Of a DNA stretch of 64,000 nt, positions 52,885 to 61,932 are shown in pieces. Made by a program: the position numbers and the translations under genes. Every line of letters starts with the position of its first letter. Within the stretch, counting starts at the first letter, position 1. Origin of the DNA: Clostridia bacterium (GTDB lineage: Bacteria > Bacillota > Clostridia > TANB77 > CAG-508). The notes beneath the pieces were generated by a model. It was not told the DNA's origin. It worked only from the letters and a program-made list of their open reading frames with translations, and searched no databases. The stretch lies in NCBI GenBank assembly GCA_017625465.1, contig JAGAKS010000001.1, forward strand, positions 62,001 through 126,000, in the 5' to 3' direction.

Positions 52885-54276
52885 TTAAACATTTATGTGA
52901 GAAATATATATAAATGCTAAAGATACTATATATTGTACCATTGATGACCATGCTACAATATTATATACCTTTGTTTTAGTTTTCTTTTCTGCTTTTTTAA
53001 TAAACTCTTGCCAAATTAAAAGTGTACAAATTAAGCAAGCAAATTCCAAGAAAATGCAAGTTCTGTTTGTAGAAACAAATATTGTTGGTGAAAATCCCAT
53101 AACAAGTCTTGTAACTAATCCACATCCAAATACATAAAATGCCATATTGTTTTTTACTTTTTTAAATATTAAAAGTAATGATATAAATATACAAACAATA
53201 ACAGCAATTGAGATTAAGAATTCCACATAACTTCCCAAATATGTGTAATTTGTAGAATTAAGTATGTTTGTTTCTTTAACAAAAGCTTCTCTAATCCATG
53301 TAATTGTAACAGAAAGATTTTCGGTTATAGGGCTTGCAAATCCTAATACTATTGCACTTGTAAATGGAACTGCTGAAATACCTCTAATTAACCTATCTTT
53401 ATAATTTGTCCAGACAAAAATTAATATCATAAGAGTAAATATTGCAAAAGTTAAAGAATATTTTACTAGCATTTCTCCCATTGTTGTTGTAACACCTAAT
53501 ACCATTTTTTCTATAAATGTCATATCTGCAAACTCTGGGAAATACGTAACAATTTCTTCACTTTTTCTAATTGCATTTCCTGGTGTTGTTAATATAAATA
53601 TCAAACTTACAATTGTAATAATAGTTTGTAAATACATAAACGGACTAACTTTTCTTTTATCTCTAATTGTAAGGATTATTGTAAATAAAAGATAAGTTAC
53701 AAGCAATATAATGCACATTTGCTCTTGATTGCATGCATACAAGGTTGCTAAAACAAATAAAATTCCTTGAAATATTTTAATTTTTTCTTTATCATAAGCT
53801 TTTCTTATTGATATTAAAGAATAAAGCCCAAAAGCAAGTGGCCAAATATAATTTACTGTGGTGGCTGCCCAACCAGCACTTGACATTCTTTCAATTGGAT
53901 ATAATAATACTAGCCAAAGTACCATCATAATTAATTCTTTTTTATTTTCTTTTTTTACAAACAATCTTGAAATTGAATAACCAATTAAAGTCATACAAAT
54001 TATAGTTCCAAAAGTCCATATATATTTTGAAAATCTAAAAATAAAACCAAGTGTTGCTTCTATTATAACTCTTGAAGTCCAAGCTTTATATCTTGAAAAT
54101 ACAAAGCTAAGAATTGGAACACCTGTAATGGATTCTATATAAAATGCATCATCATATCTAATTGGTTTTATAGTAATAAATAGAATAAATTGTAGAATAA
54201 ATAAAATTGCAATTCCTCTATAATTACCTTCAAACAAATCTTTAATTTTCTTTTTTACACTATCTATAAATTTCAT
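52885..54276 (-). CDS. Polytopic membrane protein (DUF6056-like)
   Basis: A 463-residue protein with about 11 membrane helices. An early loop reads IRYDDAFYIESITGVPILSF, then SRYKAWTSRVIIEATLGFIF, and a later segment AGWAATTVNYIWPLAFGLYS. These resemble DUF6056, a group of polytopic glycan-related membrane proteins related to GT-C enzymes. The acidic D-D in the first extracytoplasmic loop is where GT-C enzymes keep a catalytic Asp. It is one of several envelope genes in 52.8-56.7 kb. Function not established. Confidence 0.7.
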   Translation of the reverse strand: MKFIDSVKKKIKDLFEGNYRGIAILFILQFILFITIKPIRYDDAFYIESITGVPILSFVFSRYKAWTSRVIIEATLGFIFRFSKYIWTFGTIICMTLIGYSISRLFVKKENKKELIMMVLWLVLLYPIERMSSAGWAATTVNYIWPLAFGLYSLISIRKAYDKEKIKIFQGILFVLATLYACNQEQMCIILLVTYLLFTIILTIRDKRKVSPFMYLQTIITIVSLIFILTTPGNAIRKSEEIVTYFPEFADMTFIEKMVLGVTTTMGEMLVKYSLTFAIFTLMILIFVWTNYKDRLIRGISAVPFTSAIVLGFASPITENLSVTITWIREAFVKETNILNSTNYTYLGSYVEFLISIAVIVCIFISLLLIFKKVKNNMAFYVFGCGLVTRLVMGFSPTIFVSTNRTCIFLEFACLICTLLIWQEFIKKAEKKTKTKVYNIVAWSSMVQYIVSLAFIYISHINV

Positions 54277-54294
54277 ATTTTAATACCCCATTTG

Positions 54295-54804
54295 TTATTG
54301 TCCATAATTAAATAAAATTCCTGTATCAAATAATATATTTTCATCATCACTTTGATACTCTATAAAGATTTGGTATAGTCCTTTTTTTAGTCCTATAGCT
54401 AATCCTTTTGCATACATACCAGCACGTCTACAATCATACTGTCCATCTATAGAAAAGAATTCATCTACTATTGTCATTTCTGTATTTAGAACTTTGTATT
54501 TTTGCGTTTCTTCATTTCTAATAACAAATCTATTATCAAAATATCCTAGATTTTGTCCTTTTTTATATGCCCAGCCAGTTATTTCAACGTATTTTCTACT
54601 AGTTGAAATACTGTCTATTCTGTATTCTACTTTACCATCATTTTTAGTAATAGCATCTTTTGGTATTGTATAATTTGGCATAAATCCAAAATTAAGAAAT
54701 ACAATTAGTAAAACAATCAAAATAATTAGTAATCCAACTATAACTATTCTTTTAAAGTATTTTTCTTCTAGTTCTGCATCAATTATTTTATCTAAAACTT
54801 TCAT
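54295..54804 (-). CDS. Uncharacterised membrane-anchored protein
   Basis: A 169-residue protein with one membrane helix (residues 21-43) and a C-terminal extracellular beta-rich domain of about 115 residues. Typical strand-like blocks are RYVEITGWAYKKGQNLGYFD (residue 1 of the block may be K) and GLAIGLKKGLYQIFIEYQSD. It lies 18 bp upstream of the DUF6056-like gene and is likely its partner. The domain resembles small extracytoplasmic beta domains often paired with GT-C-like proteins. No name is assigned. Confidence 0.65.
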   Translation of the reverse strand: MKVLDKIIDAELEEKYFKRIVIVGLLIILIVLLIVFLNFGFMPNYTIPKDAITKNDGKVEYRIDSISTSRKYVEITGWAYKKGQNLGYFDNRFVIRNEETQKYKVLNTEMTIVDEFFSIDGQYDCRRAGMYAKGLAIGLKKGLYQIFIEYQSDDENILFDTGILFNYGQ

Positions 54805-54898
54805 AGTTTATCCCCTTTTATAATTTTACTCGTTTATTCTATCATATTTTTTCAAAATACTCAATATAATAGTATCAATAATTTTACGGAGGTTTTTT

Positions 54899-55675
54899 AT
54901 GAATAGTAAAATGAAGAAAATATTATATATTTCTATTGTTATCTTATCAATTTTGATGCTGTTTTCTCTATCTACTTTTGCTAAAACCAATGATGAAAAA
55001 TACGCTTGGGGTTTTAGTCGTGGCAAAGATCACGAACAACCTAATTTAGACAGTAAACCCTTAAAAGTTTTAGAAAAATATGGTGGAATAGCCATGGGTA
55101 GTAAAGACAGCAAAAAAATTTATCTTACTTTTGATGCTGGATATGAAGCTGGTTTTACTGAAAACATTTTAGATATTTTAAAGAAAAACAATGTACCAGC
55201 TACATTTTTCATAACTGCACATTATCTAAATACTGCTGAAGATTTAGTTATGCGAATGGTAAAAGAAGGTCATGCAGTTGGAAATCATACAGTAAACCAT
55301 AAAGATATAACTTCTCTTTCAGAAGAAGATTTGAAGAAAGAAATTATGGATTTGCACATAGCGGTTCAAGAAAAAACAGGTTATGAAATGAAATATTTTA
55401 GACCTCCTAAGGGTGAATTTAATGATAGTTCAATAAGTTTTGCAAAAAATTTAGGATACACCTCAGTACTTTGGTCAAATGCTTATGATGACTGGAATAC
55501 ATCAAATCAAGGTAGAGCTGAATATGGTAAGAAAAAACTTTTAGATAATCTTCATAATGGCGCTGTAATATTAGTACATTCTACTTCAAAAGATAATTTA
55601 GTTTTGTTAGAAGACTTTATAAAAGAAGCAAGAAGCATGGGATATAGTTTTGAAAGTCTAGATAATTTTGAATAA
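54899..55675 (+). CDS. pdaA: Delta-lactam-biosynthetic polysaccharide deacetylase PdaA
   Basis: A 258-residue NodB-type deacetylase with a signal/anchor sequence (ILYISIVILSILMLFSLSTFA, ending in Ala near 28). The metal and catalytic motif YLTFDAGYEAGFTENILD, the zinc-type GNHTVNHKD, and RPPKGEFND are all present. The TFDAGYE form, with no second Asp in TFDDG, is typical of PdaA. PdaA removes the acetyl group of MurNAc in spore cortex, allowing muramic delta-lactam formation. ACGGAGG precedes the ATG. It is divergent from its minus-strand neighbour. Confidence 0.9.
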   Translation: MNSKMKKILYISIVILSILMLFSLSTFAKTNDEKYAWGFSRGKDHEQPNLDSKPLKVLEKYGGIAMGSKDSKKIYLTFDAGYEAGFTENILDILKKNNVPATFFITAHYLNTAEDLVMRMVKEGHAVGNHTVNHKDITSLSEEDLKKEIMDLHIAVQEKTGYEMKYFRPPKGEFNDSSISFAKNLGYTSVLWSNAYDDWNTSNQGRAEYGKKKLLDNLHNGAVILVHSTSKDNLVLLEDFIKEARSMGYSFESLDNFE

Positions 55676-55680
55676 TATAT

Positions 55681-55712
55681 AAGACCTCAATAATTTTGAG
55701 GTCTTAAAACTT
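55681..55712. terminator. Bidirectional terminator between pdaA and the GT2 gene
   Basis: AAGACCTCAA pairs with TTGAGGTCTT around a 5-nt loop, flanked by T-rich or A-rich sequence, between convergent genes. Confidence 0.9.
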
Positions 55713-56654
55713 TTATTTGTTTTCATTATCAATTTTATCTCTAATAATATACTTTGGTCTATTTTTTATTTCCATATACATCTTAGAAATATATTCGCTA
55801 AGTATGCCTATACATAATAATTGTATTGCGCCCATAAATAGAACAGATACAATAGTTGATGCATAACCAGGTACATCTTTTCCCATAATTAAAGTTTGAA
55901 TAACTATGGTAAATGCAAAGATTGTTGAAACTATAAATACAAACATTCCTATAAATGTAGCAATTTTAAGTGGTGCAGTAGTAAAAGATGTTATTCCTTC
56001 CATAGCATACCTCCATAAAGAAGAAAAACTCCATTTTGTTTTACCAGCTGCTCTTTTTACATTTTCTATTTCAATATATTTACATTTAAAACCAACCCAA
56101 TTAAATATACCTTTTGAAAATCTATTATATTCATTTAATGAAAGAATAGCATCTACTACATTTCTTTTCATCATTCTAAAATCTTGTGAGCCTTCTTCAA
56201 GCTTTACTTCCATAAATTTATTTATCAATTTATAGAACATTCTAGCACAAAAGCTTTTAATTATAGGTTCACCTTTTCTATTTTTTCTTCTGGTTGTAAC
56301 TGTGTCATAACCTTCTTCAATGTATTTTAGCATTTCTAAAATCATTTCTGGCGGATGTTGCATATCTGCATCCATAACAACTGTTAGTTCTCCAGTGCTG
56401 TTACTAAGTCCAGCATGAATTCCAGCCTCTTTACCAAAATTTCTAGAAAAACTAATAATTTTAATTTTACTATTTTTTTCTCTTAAAGCTTTCATTTTAG
56501 AAAATGTCTCATCTTGACTACCATCATCTACAAATATAACTTCATAATCATATTTATCTGAAATTTTTGCAGTTATTTCCATAAGTTTATTATAGAAAAT
56601 TTCGATAACAGTCTCTTCATTATAACAAGGCACTACAATAGATAATTTTTCCAT
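55713..56654 (-). CDS. GtrB/YkcC-like polyprenyl-phosphate glycosyltransferase (GT2)
   Basis: A 313-residue GT2 enzyme. LSIVVPCYNEETVIEIFYNK opens it; VIFVDDGSQDET binds nucleotide; VVMDADMQHPPEMI carries DxD; and SQDFRMMKRNVVDAI is the typical block of the DPM1/GtrB/CsbB group. Two membrane helices at about 235-255 and 268-290 follow. Such proteins make polyprenyl-phosphate-linked sugars used by GT-C enzymes, like the one at 24210 or the DUF6056 neighbour. Confident on family; sugar unknown. Confidence 0.92.
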   Translation of the reverse strand: MEKLSIVVPCYNEETVIEIFYNKLMEITAKISDKYDYEVIFVDDGSQDETFSKMKALREKNSKIKIISFSRNFGKEAGIHAGLSNSTGELTVVMDADMQHPPEMILEMLKYIEEGYDTVTTRRKNRKGEPIIKSFCARMFYKLINKFMEVKLEEGSQDFRMMKRNVVDAILSLNEYNRFSKGIFNWVGFKCKYIEIENVKRAAGKTKWSFSSLWRYAMEGITSFTTAPLKIATFIGMFVFIVSTIFAFTIVIQTLIMGKDVPGYASTIVSVLFMGAIQLLCIGILSEYISKMYMEIKNRPKYIIRDKIDNENK

Positions 56655-56664
56655 TTTACTCTCC

Positions 56665-58623
56665 CTAATTTGCTGCTACTTTTTTCTTATCTTTTGAGTT
56701 TAACTTCATAATATTTTTAAGCAAACCTTTTTTCTTTGGCTTGTCTGCTTTTTTCTTAGTTTTTTTACTAAGCTTTTCATCTATTTTCTTTAAGTTAAGT
56801 TCTTCATAATCATCATTATCAATATTTTCAAAAATAGATTCTTCTTCAAAAGGAATATCCTCATCTTCATAAGGCATATCTTCATTTAGCTCTGCTTCTG
56901 TTGGTGTATCTAATTCTTCAAGTAAATCTACATTAGACAATTTTTCTTCTTCCTCTAATACTATGTTATCTAAATCATCTAACTCAGCAATTTGCTTATC
57001 TATATCTTTGTACTTTTCTCCAAAAATATCTTGTTCTGTTTCTACTTCAATTTCATCAAATAAATCATCAAGAGATATTTCTTCTTGTGTAGCAGAAACT
57101 TCTTTTGATATAGCTACTTCTTCAAGCTTAGCATCTTCGTTAACTGTAACTGCTGAAATAATATTTTCTTTTGAAGATTTTTTTCTTGTATATCTTTTAA
57201 TTTTTTTAGCCTTTTTCTTTTTTGGTGCTTCTTTTTCTTCTACTTGTAGTTCTTCAAATGCTTCCTCAACTATTGGCTTAGCTGACTCTTCAATTACTTC
57301 TGCTTGCTCTGGTTCTTCAATTGCCACTTCTTCAATGTTTGGAAGTACAGGTGCTTCTTCTGAGATTGAGTCTACTATATTTTCTTCTACTTTTTGAACT
57401 GGAATTTCCTCGTTTTCATTTTCTTCTAAATCATCTTGTTCTTTTGGTACTTCAAATTCATCAAGTGTTTTTCCAAATACTTCAACTACATTTTTATAAA
57501 ATACTGTATAAATATTTTTTATACCTTCTATTCTCCAATAGTTTGTATTCATAATTGTTGCAGTTGATAAATTGATTTTGTTCTTTTCTTTTTTGAATTT
57601 TTCATCATTTTCTTCAATGCTAAGCAAGTATGATTTATTATATAATTCTTTATAAGCTTTTTTAGTAGATTTATTAGTAATTTCTCTAATTAACAAAGCA
57701 TATAAATTATCGATTTGAACAATATCTGTATTAAAGTTTTCACAAGCTTCTAGCATTAAATTTCTATGCATTCTTTTACCATGTATAACCATTATTCTTT
57801 CATAGTCTAAAAATTGAACTAAATACTCTTTTTCTGCATTTAAGAAATCAATTTTTACATTTATATTTCTAATAGTTTTATCATGCAATTCTATGCTAAC
57901 AGCACCTTCTAAAAGCTCTTTAATTAATTTATTAGTTTTATTATATGCATCAACATATATTTCAATAAATCTTTTTTGTATATCAAAAGATACTTTGACA
58001 GCATTTCTAACTACTGCATTATTAAATGGAATTTTCTCATCTTTTCCGTTATCTAGCATTGTATCTATAAGTTCTTCTTGTTTTTCAATAGCAGAAAATT
58101 CTTTAGCGGTCTCTATGTATTCTTCTGGAATATTTTCAATATTTTGCTTTGTCATTTCAAAAATAGAATTATATTCTGCTTCAGCTTCTCTTCTAGCTTT
58201 TTTGCTTTTTGATAAAGCTGATTTTTTTTCATTATAATTTCTAACACTTTCAACAAATTTTTCTCTTAAAGTAATTAACGAATTTTGAGTTTTTGCAATG
58301 TCTGCTTCTATCTTTTCCATACATTTTTCAATGTCATCTGGCTTTTGCGAAATATCATTAAAGATTAAATCTCTATTATATTCATATTTTGCATTTTTCT
58401 TATATAATTTTTCTTCTTGAGATTGAATATCTTCAATAGCTTGTTCTGCAGCTTGAAATTCTTCTAAAGCAGCAAATTCTTCGTTATTAGCTTCTTGAAA
58501 TTTATTAAATTTTTCAAACAATTCGCAATAATTTTTATAGTTTTGTACTAAATTATTAGGCTTTTTAAATCCAAATAAATTTTCAAAATATCTCTCTAAA
58601 ACAATTGCGCTTCTTTCATACAT
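56665..58623 (-). CDS. Uncharacterised coiled-coil protein with acidic C-terminal tail
   Basis: A 652-residue soluble protein. Residues about 1-380 are a predicted coiled-coil/helical region (AIEDIQSQEEKLYKKNAKYE, then KIEADIAKTQNSLITLREKF). Residues about 390-600 are dominated by Glu and Asp (for example LLEELDTPTEAELNEDMPYE), with short basic stretches (KKKKAKKIKRYTRKKSSKE). The last 50 residues are Lys-rich (KKTKKKADKPKKKGLLKN). No catalytic motif is seen. Such a layout suggests a scaffold or nucleic-acid/membrane-edge protein. It lies 10 bp upstream of the GT2 gene. I do not recognise it. Confidence 0.75.
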   Translation of the reverse strand: MYERSAIVLERYFENLFGFKKPNNLVQNYKNYCELFEKFNKFQEANNEEFAALEEFQAAEQAIEDIQSQEEKLYKKNAKYEYNRDLIFNDISQKPDDIEKCMEKIEADIAKTQNSLITLREKFVESVRNYNEKKSALSKSKKARREAEAEYNSIFEMTKQNIENIPEEYIETAKEFSAIEKQEELIDTMLDNGKDEKIPFNNAVVRNAVKVSFDIQKRFIEIYVDAYNKTNKLIKELLEGAVSIELHDKTIRNINVKIDFLNAEKEYLVQFLDYERIMVIHGKRMHRNLMLEACENFNTDIVQIDNLYALLIREITNKSTKKAYKELYNKSYLLSIEENDEKFKKEKNKINLSTATIMNTNYWRIEGIKNIYTVFYKNVVEVFGKTLDEFEVPKEQDDLEENENEEIPVQKVEENIVDSISEEAPVLPNIEEVAIEEPEQAEVIEESAKPIVEEAFEELQVEEKEAPKKKKAKKIKRYTRKKSSKENIISAVTVNEDAKLEEVAISKEVSATQEEISLDDLFDEIEVETEQDIFGEKYKDIDKQIAELDDLDNIVLEEEEKLSNVDLLEELDTPTEAELNEDMPYEDEDIPFEEESIFENIDNDDYEELNLKKIDEKLSKKTKKKADKPKKKGLLKNIMKLNSKDKKKVAAN

Positions 58624-58685
58624 AAGAAAATTCCTCCATAATTCGACCTACTTTAGCATATTATATATAAAAAACAAATAAAAGT

Positions 58686-59612
58686 CTATAATTTTTGAAG
58701 AAATTTTTTCTTTATTTTATCTGATGAATGTACATATTTATTTAATGTAATATTAACATTGGAATGTCCTAAAATTTCACTTAAAGATTTAGGATCCATT
58801 CCAACTTTTATACAGTTCGTTGCGAACGTATGTCGTAATATATGAAAATTATAATCTCTTAATCCTGCATCTTTTAATATTTTATTAAAAGTGTATTGAT
58901 ATCTTCTTGGTTCGATATATTTTTTATTTCCACTCAAGAAAAAATCTTGCTCTTTATTTTTATTCTTTTGAAATTTTAATATTTCATAAACTTTATCATT
59001 CATTGGGATCTTACGGATAGAATTAACGGATTTTGGACTATCAATTAGAATGGCGGTCTTGCTTTTAGCTAAATAGATTCTTTGTAGAGTTTTTGTAACT
59101 AAAATTCTTTTATTTCTTAAATCAATGTTTTCCCAAGTTAAGGCACATAATTCGCCTATTCTTAAACCAGTATATAAAGCTAAAACAATTCCTATATATC
59201 GATTATCATTATGTTTTAAACAAAATTCTTCTAACTTAATTTGCTCTCTTAAAGAAAGCACTTGCAAATCATAGATTTGTGGTTTAGGCATTGCAATTGG
59301 TTCTAAAAGAAATCTTATTTTATACTTTTCTTCTGCATAATTTAAAATCGATATAAAAACTGAAATTATGCCTTTGACTGTCTTTGGCGACAATCTTTCA
59401 GACAATTCTAAAATCATCTGATTAACATTAAAACGTATAAACTCTTCAATTGTGTACTTTTGAAACCTCTCACTTAAATAAGTATTTACCAGATACTTGT
59501 AATTATAATACGTGGACGTTTTTACAGTTAGCTTTTTATATATAAGCCAACTATTTGCCATGTCTTCAAAATAAATTCTTTTCTTTTGTACAAGTTTCTG
59601 TGTCATTAACAT
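58686..59612 (-). CDS. Tyrosine recombinase/integrase (orphan)
   Basis: A 308-residue phage-type integrase. An N-terminal SAM-like DNA-binding domain (about 15-100) precedes the catalytic domain, with R151 in TGLRIGEL, H257-x-x-R260 in HILRHTFA, H283 in LGHSNVN and nucleophile Y293 in NKYVHSS. AAAGGAGGG precedes the ATG. There are no other mobile-element genes beside it, and no att repeats were seen. It is either a relic of an element or a housekeeping-type Xer relative; the 308-residue size suits both. It lies between DUF2508 and the coiled-coil gene. Confidence 0.88.
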   Translation of the reverse strand: MLMTQKLVQKKRIYFEDMANSWLIYKKLTVKTSTYYNYKYLVNTYLSERFQKYTIEEFIRFNVNQMILELSERLSPKTVKGIISVFISILNYAEEKYKIRFLLEPIAMPKPQIYDLQVLSLREQIKLEEFCLKHNDNRYIGIVLALYTGLRIGELCALTWENIDLRNKRILVTKTLQRIYLAKSKTAILIDSPKSVNSIRKIPMNDKVYEILKFQKNKNKEQDFFLSGNKKYIEPRRYQYTFNKILKDAGLRDYNFHILRHTFATNCIKVGMDPKSLSEILGHSNVNITLNKYVHSSDKIKKKFLQKL

Positions 59613-59734
59613 TATAAATACCCTCCTTTAAATTAATGTTAGAGGTTAATTATATAATGCAAATATAATTATGTCAACTTCGCTAATGCTGATTTTTCCT
59701 TTATTTCTAGGCTTTTTTCAATCTTTTTCAATCT

Positions 59735-59965
59735 TCAGTCTTTCAAATAGTTTCGAATTTCTTTCATCAAATAAGAAAATTTTGCCTCTTCTGCTTTTAT
59801 TTGATAAGTATAGTAATCTATCAAATTACCAGAGGCAAAATTTAAATTCTCATAATATGCTTTTAACTTTTTCTTAGAGACTTCAATTTCTTGATACAAA
59901 TCCATTTCTTTTTCTTCTTCAGATTTATCAACAATTTTCGTCTCTTTAATAAATTCTTCTCGCAT
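59735..59965 (-). CDS. DUF2508 (YaaL-like) small protein
   Basis: A 76-residue protein with the DUF2508 signature: a helical N-terminus, then LKAYYENLNFASGNLIDYYT and IKAEEAKFSYLMKEIRNY, where the L-I-D-Y-x-x-Y-x-x-x-A block is typical. It occurs next to bofA in many spore-formers; bofA is not seen here. Its start codon and ribosome site sit in a long hairpin (59954-59997), which points to translational control. AAAGGGTG is the site. Function unknown. Confidence 0.78.
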   Translation of the reverse strand: MREEFIKETKIVDKSEEEKEMDLYQEIEVSKKKLKAYYENLNFASGNLIDYYTYQIKAEEAKFSYLMKEIRNYLKD

Positions 59966-59997
59966 AAAATCACCCTTTCTATTTTATACGAGAAGAA
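59954..59997 (-). promoter_or_regulatory. Hairpin enclosing the ribosome site and start of the DUF2508 gene
   Basis: A 17-bp inverted repeat (one mismatch, a G-U in RNA) at 59954-59970 and 59981-59997. The 10-nt loop is AGAAAGGGTG on the minus strand, carrying the Shine-Dalgarno sequence. The ATG falls in the stem. This could lower translation unless opened. Confidence 0.65.
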
Positions 59998-60008
59998 CTT
60001 TAATTATT

Positions 60009-60593
60009 CTATAAACTTAAAAATTTTTCTATATTTTCCCATGCTGTATCTGTGTATATTTTTCGCTCTGCTGAAAATGGAATAATAGTGCTAAATGAAA
60101 TGCCTAAGTATTTCTTAATTTCATCTACTGCTGCTTGAACCTTAGTAACCGCAATTTTATCTGCTTTATTTGTAACTACCATAAATGGTAAATTAGAGCT
60201 TGCAATAAATTTGTACATAAGCAAGTCATCTTCTGTTGGTTTATGTCTTATGTCTAAAACAAGAACAATAAGAGCAATATTTTCTCTAGTCGCTAAATAT
60301 TCTTCTATAAATCTTCCTGATGTAACTTTTTCTTCTTTAGACATTTTACTAAAACCATACCCTGGCAAATCTACTAAATAAAATTTTTCATCTATATTAT
60401 AGAAATTTATTTGTCTTGTTTTTCCCGGTGTATTACTAGTTCGAGCTAAATTTTTTCTATTACACATTGTGTTTACAAAAGAAGATTTACCAACATTAGA
60501 TTTTCCTACTAATACTACCTCAGGCAAATTCCCTTTCGGATATTGTTTTGGGCCTACTGCTGAAATTTCAAATTTTGCATTTTTTACTATCAT
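60009..60593 (-). CDS. engB: Ribosome biogenesis GTPase EngB (YihA/YsxC)
   Basis: A 194-residue GTPase: G1 GKSNVGKSSFVN, G2 TPGKTRQINFY, G3 DLPGYGFSKM, G4 TNKADK and G5 SAERKI. EngB is needed for 50S subunit assembly and is essential in most bacteria. The start at 60593 follows serS by about 20 bp. Length and motifs are usual. High confidence. Confidence 0.97.
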   Translation of the reverse strand: MIVKNAKFEISAVGPKQYPKGNLPEVVLVGKSNVGKSSFVNTMCNRKNLARTSNTPGKTRQINFYNIDEKFYLVDLPGYGFSKMSKEEKVTSGRFIEEYLATRENIALIVLVLDIRHKPTEDDLLMYKFIASSNLPFMVVTNKADKIAVTKVQAAVDEIKKYLGISFSTIIPFSAERKIYTDTAWENIEKFLSL

Positions 60594-60612
60594 TTTTACT
60601 CGGTCTCCTTAT

Positions 60613-61899
60613 TTATTTTTTGGGAGAAATTACTTTCTTACCACCCATATATGGCCATAACACCTCTGGAATTTTTACACTTCCATCTTCTTGATAATTA
60701 TTTTCAAGTACAGCAATTAATCCACGAGGGCTTGCAACTACTGTATTATTTAAAGTAGCCACTAAATAATTTCCTTTTTCACCCTTGGCACGAATAGATA
60801 ATCTCCTTGCTTGAGCTGTTCCTAAAGTAGAGCAACTTCCAACTTCAAAATATTTTTGTTGACGTGGACTCCAAGCTTCAACATCACAAGATTTTACTTT
60901 TAAATCTGCTAAATCTCCACTACAACATTCTAAAGTTCTAACTGGAACATCTAAATTTCTAAAGAAATCTACAGTGATTTTCCACATTTTGTTATACCAA
61001 TCCATTGCATCTTCTTCTTTGCAAAGAACTATCATTTCTTCTTTTTCAAATTGGTGTACTCTATACAAACCTCTTTCTTCTAATCCATGAGAACCAACTT
61101 CTTTTCTAAAACATGGAGAATATGAAGTCATACAAATAGGTAATTCTTCTTCTTTTACAATTTGACCTTTGAATTTTCCTATCATTGAATGTTCACTAGT
61201 ACCAATTAAATATAAATCTTCTCCTTCGATTTTATACATCATAGCTTCTAATTCTTCAAAGCTCATAACACCATTTACAACATCAGATCTAATCATAAAA
61301 GGTGGTATGGCATAAGTAAAACCTTTATCAATCATAAAATCTCTAGCATAGGCAATCATAGCCTCATGAAGTCTTGCTACATCTCCTATTAGATAATAGA
61401 AGCCATTTCCAGAAGTTCTTCCAGCGCTTTCTTTATCTAAACCACTTAATTTTTCAATAATATCTGCATGATATGGAATTTCGTAACTTGGAACAACTGG
61501 CTCTCCAAATTTTTCATTTTCAACATTTTCGCTGTCATCTTTTCCTATTGGAACTGAAGCATCCATAATATTAGGTATTTTCATCATTCTTTCTTTTATT
61601 TGCTCTTTTAATTCGTTTTCTCTTCCTTCATTTGCTTCAAGTTTTGCATTTATTTCTGATACTTCAGCTTTAATTTTTTCAGCTTCTTCTTTTTTACCTT
61701 GTCCCATTAAATTTCCAATTTCTTTGCTCTTACTATTTCTTTGCATACGAAGGTCATCACACATAACTGTAAGTTCTCTGCTTTCTTTATCTAAAGCAAT
61801 AACTTCATCTACTAAAATCAATTTATGGTCTTGAAATTTTTTCTTTATATTCTCTTTTACTAATTCTGGATTTTCTCTAATAATTTTTATATCTATCAT
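60613..61899 (-). CDS. serS: Seryl-tRNA synthetase, archaeal/eukaryote-like form
   Basis: A 428-residue class II synthetase. The N-terminal coiled-coil (about 30-110) binds the long variable arm of tRNA-Ser. Motif 2 is SPCFRKEVGSHGLEERGLYR, and motif 3 lies in ASPRGLIAVLENNYQEDGS, ending PEVLWPYMGG. The loop LIGTSEHSMIG stands where common bacterial enzymes have TAEVP, and the QEDGSVKIP..LW end looks like archaeal and some eukaryotic SerRS. This suggests an ancient transfer. It charges tRNA-Ser. A T-box leader lies upstream with DUF1653 in between, so expression depends on uncharged tRNA. Confidence 0.93.
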   Translation of the reverse strand: MIDIKIIRENPELVKENIKKKFQDHKLILVDEVIALDKESRELTVMCDDLRMQRNSKSKEIGNLMGQGKKEEAEKIKAEVSEINAKLEANEGRENELKEQIKERMMKIPNIMDASVPIGKDDSENVENEKFGEPVVPSYEIPYHADIIEKLSGLDKESAGRTSGNGFYYLIGDVARLHEAMIAYARDFMIDKGFTYAIPPFMIRSDVVNGVMSFEELEAMMYKIEGEDLYLIGTSEHSMIGKFKGQIVKEEELPICMTSYSPCFRKEVGSHGLEERGLYRVHQFEKEEMIVLCKEEDAMDWYNKMWKITVDFFRNLDVPVRTLECCSGDLADLKVKSCDVEAWSPRQQKYFEVGSCSTLGTAQARRLSIRAKGEKGNYLVATLNNTVVASPRGLIAVLENNYQEDGSVKIPEVLWPYMGGKKVISPKK

Positions 61900-61932
61900 A
61901 ATATTTTTCCTCTCAATCTTTTTTATTATATA

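Noticed and set aside
56963..57397. A Ser-rich open frame on the plus strand
   Set aside because: It mirrors the Glu/Asp-rich tail of the coiled-coil protein: GAA codons read in reverse give TTC and TCT-type codons, so Ser/Phe runs are expected.
17521..59612. An island from the tRNA-Leu to the integrase at 58686
   Set aside because: The span of 42 kb contains mostly core genes (murC, era, clpB), no repeat of the tRNA end was seen near the integrase, and so the two are not one element.
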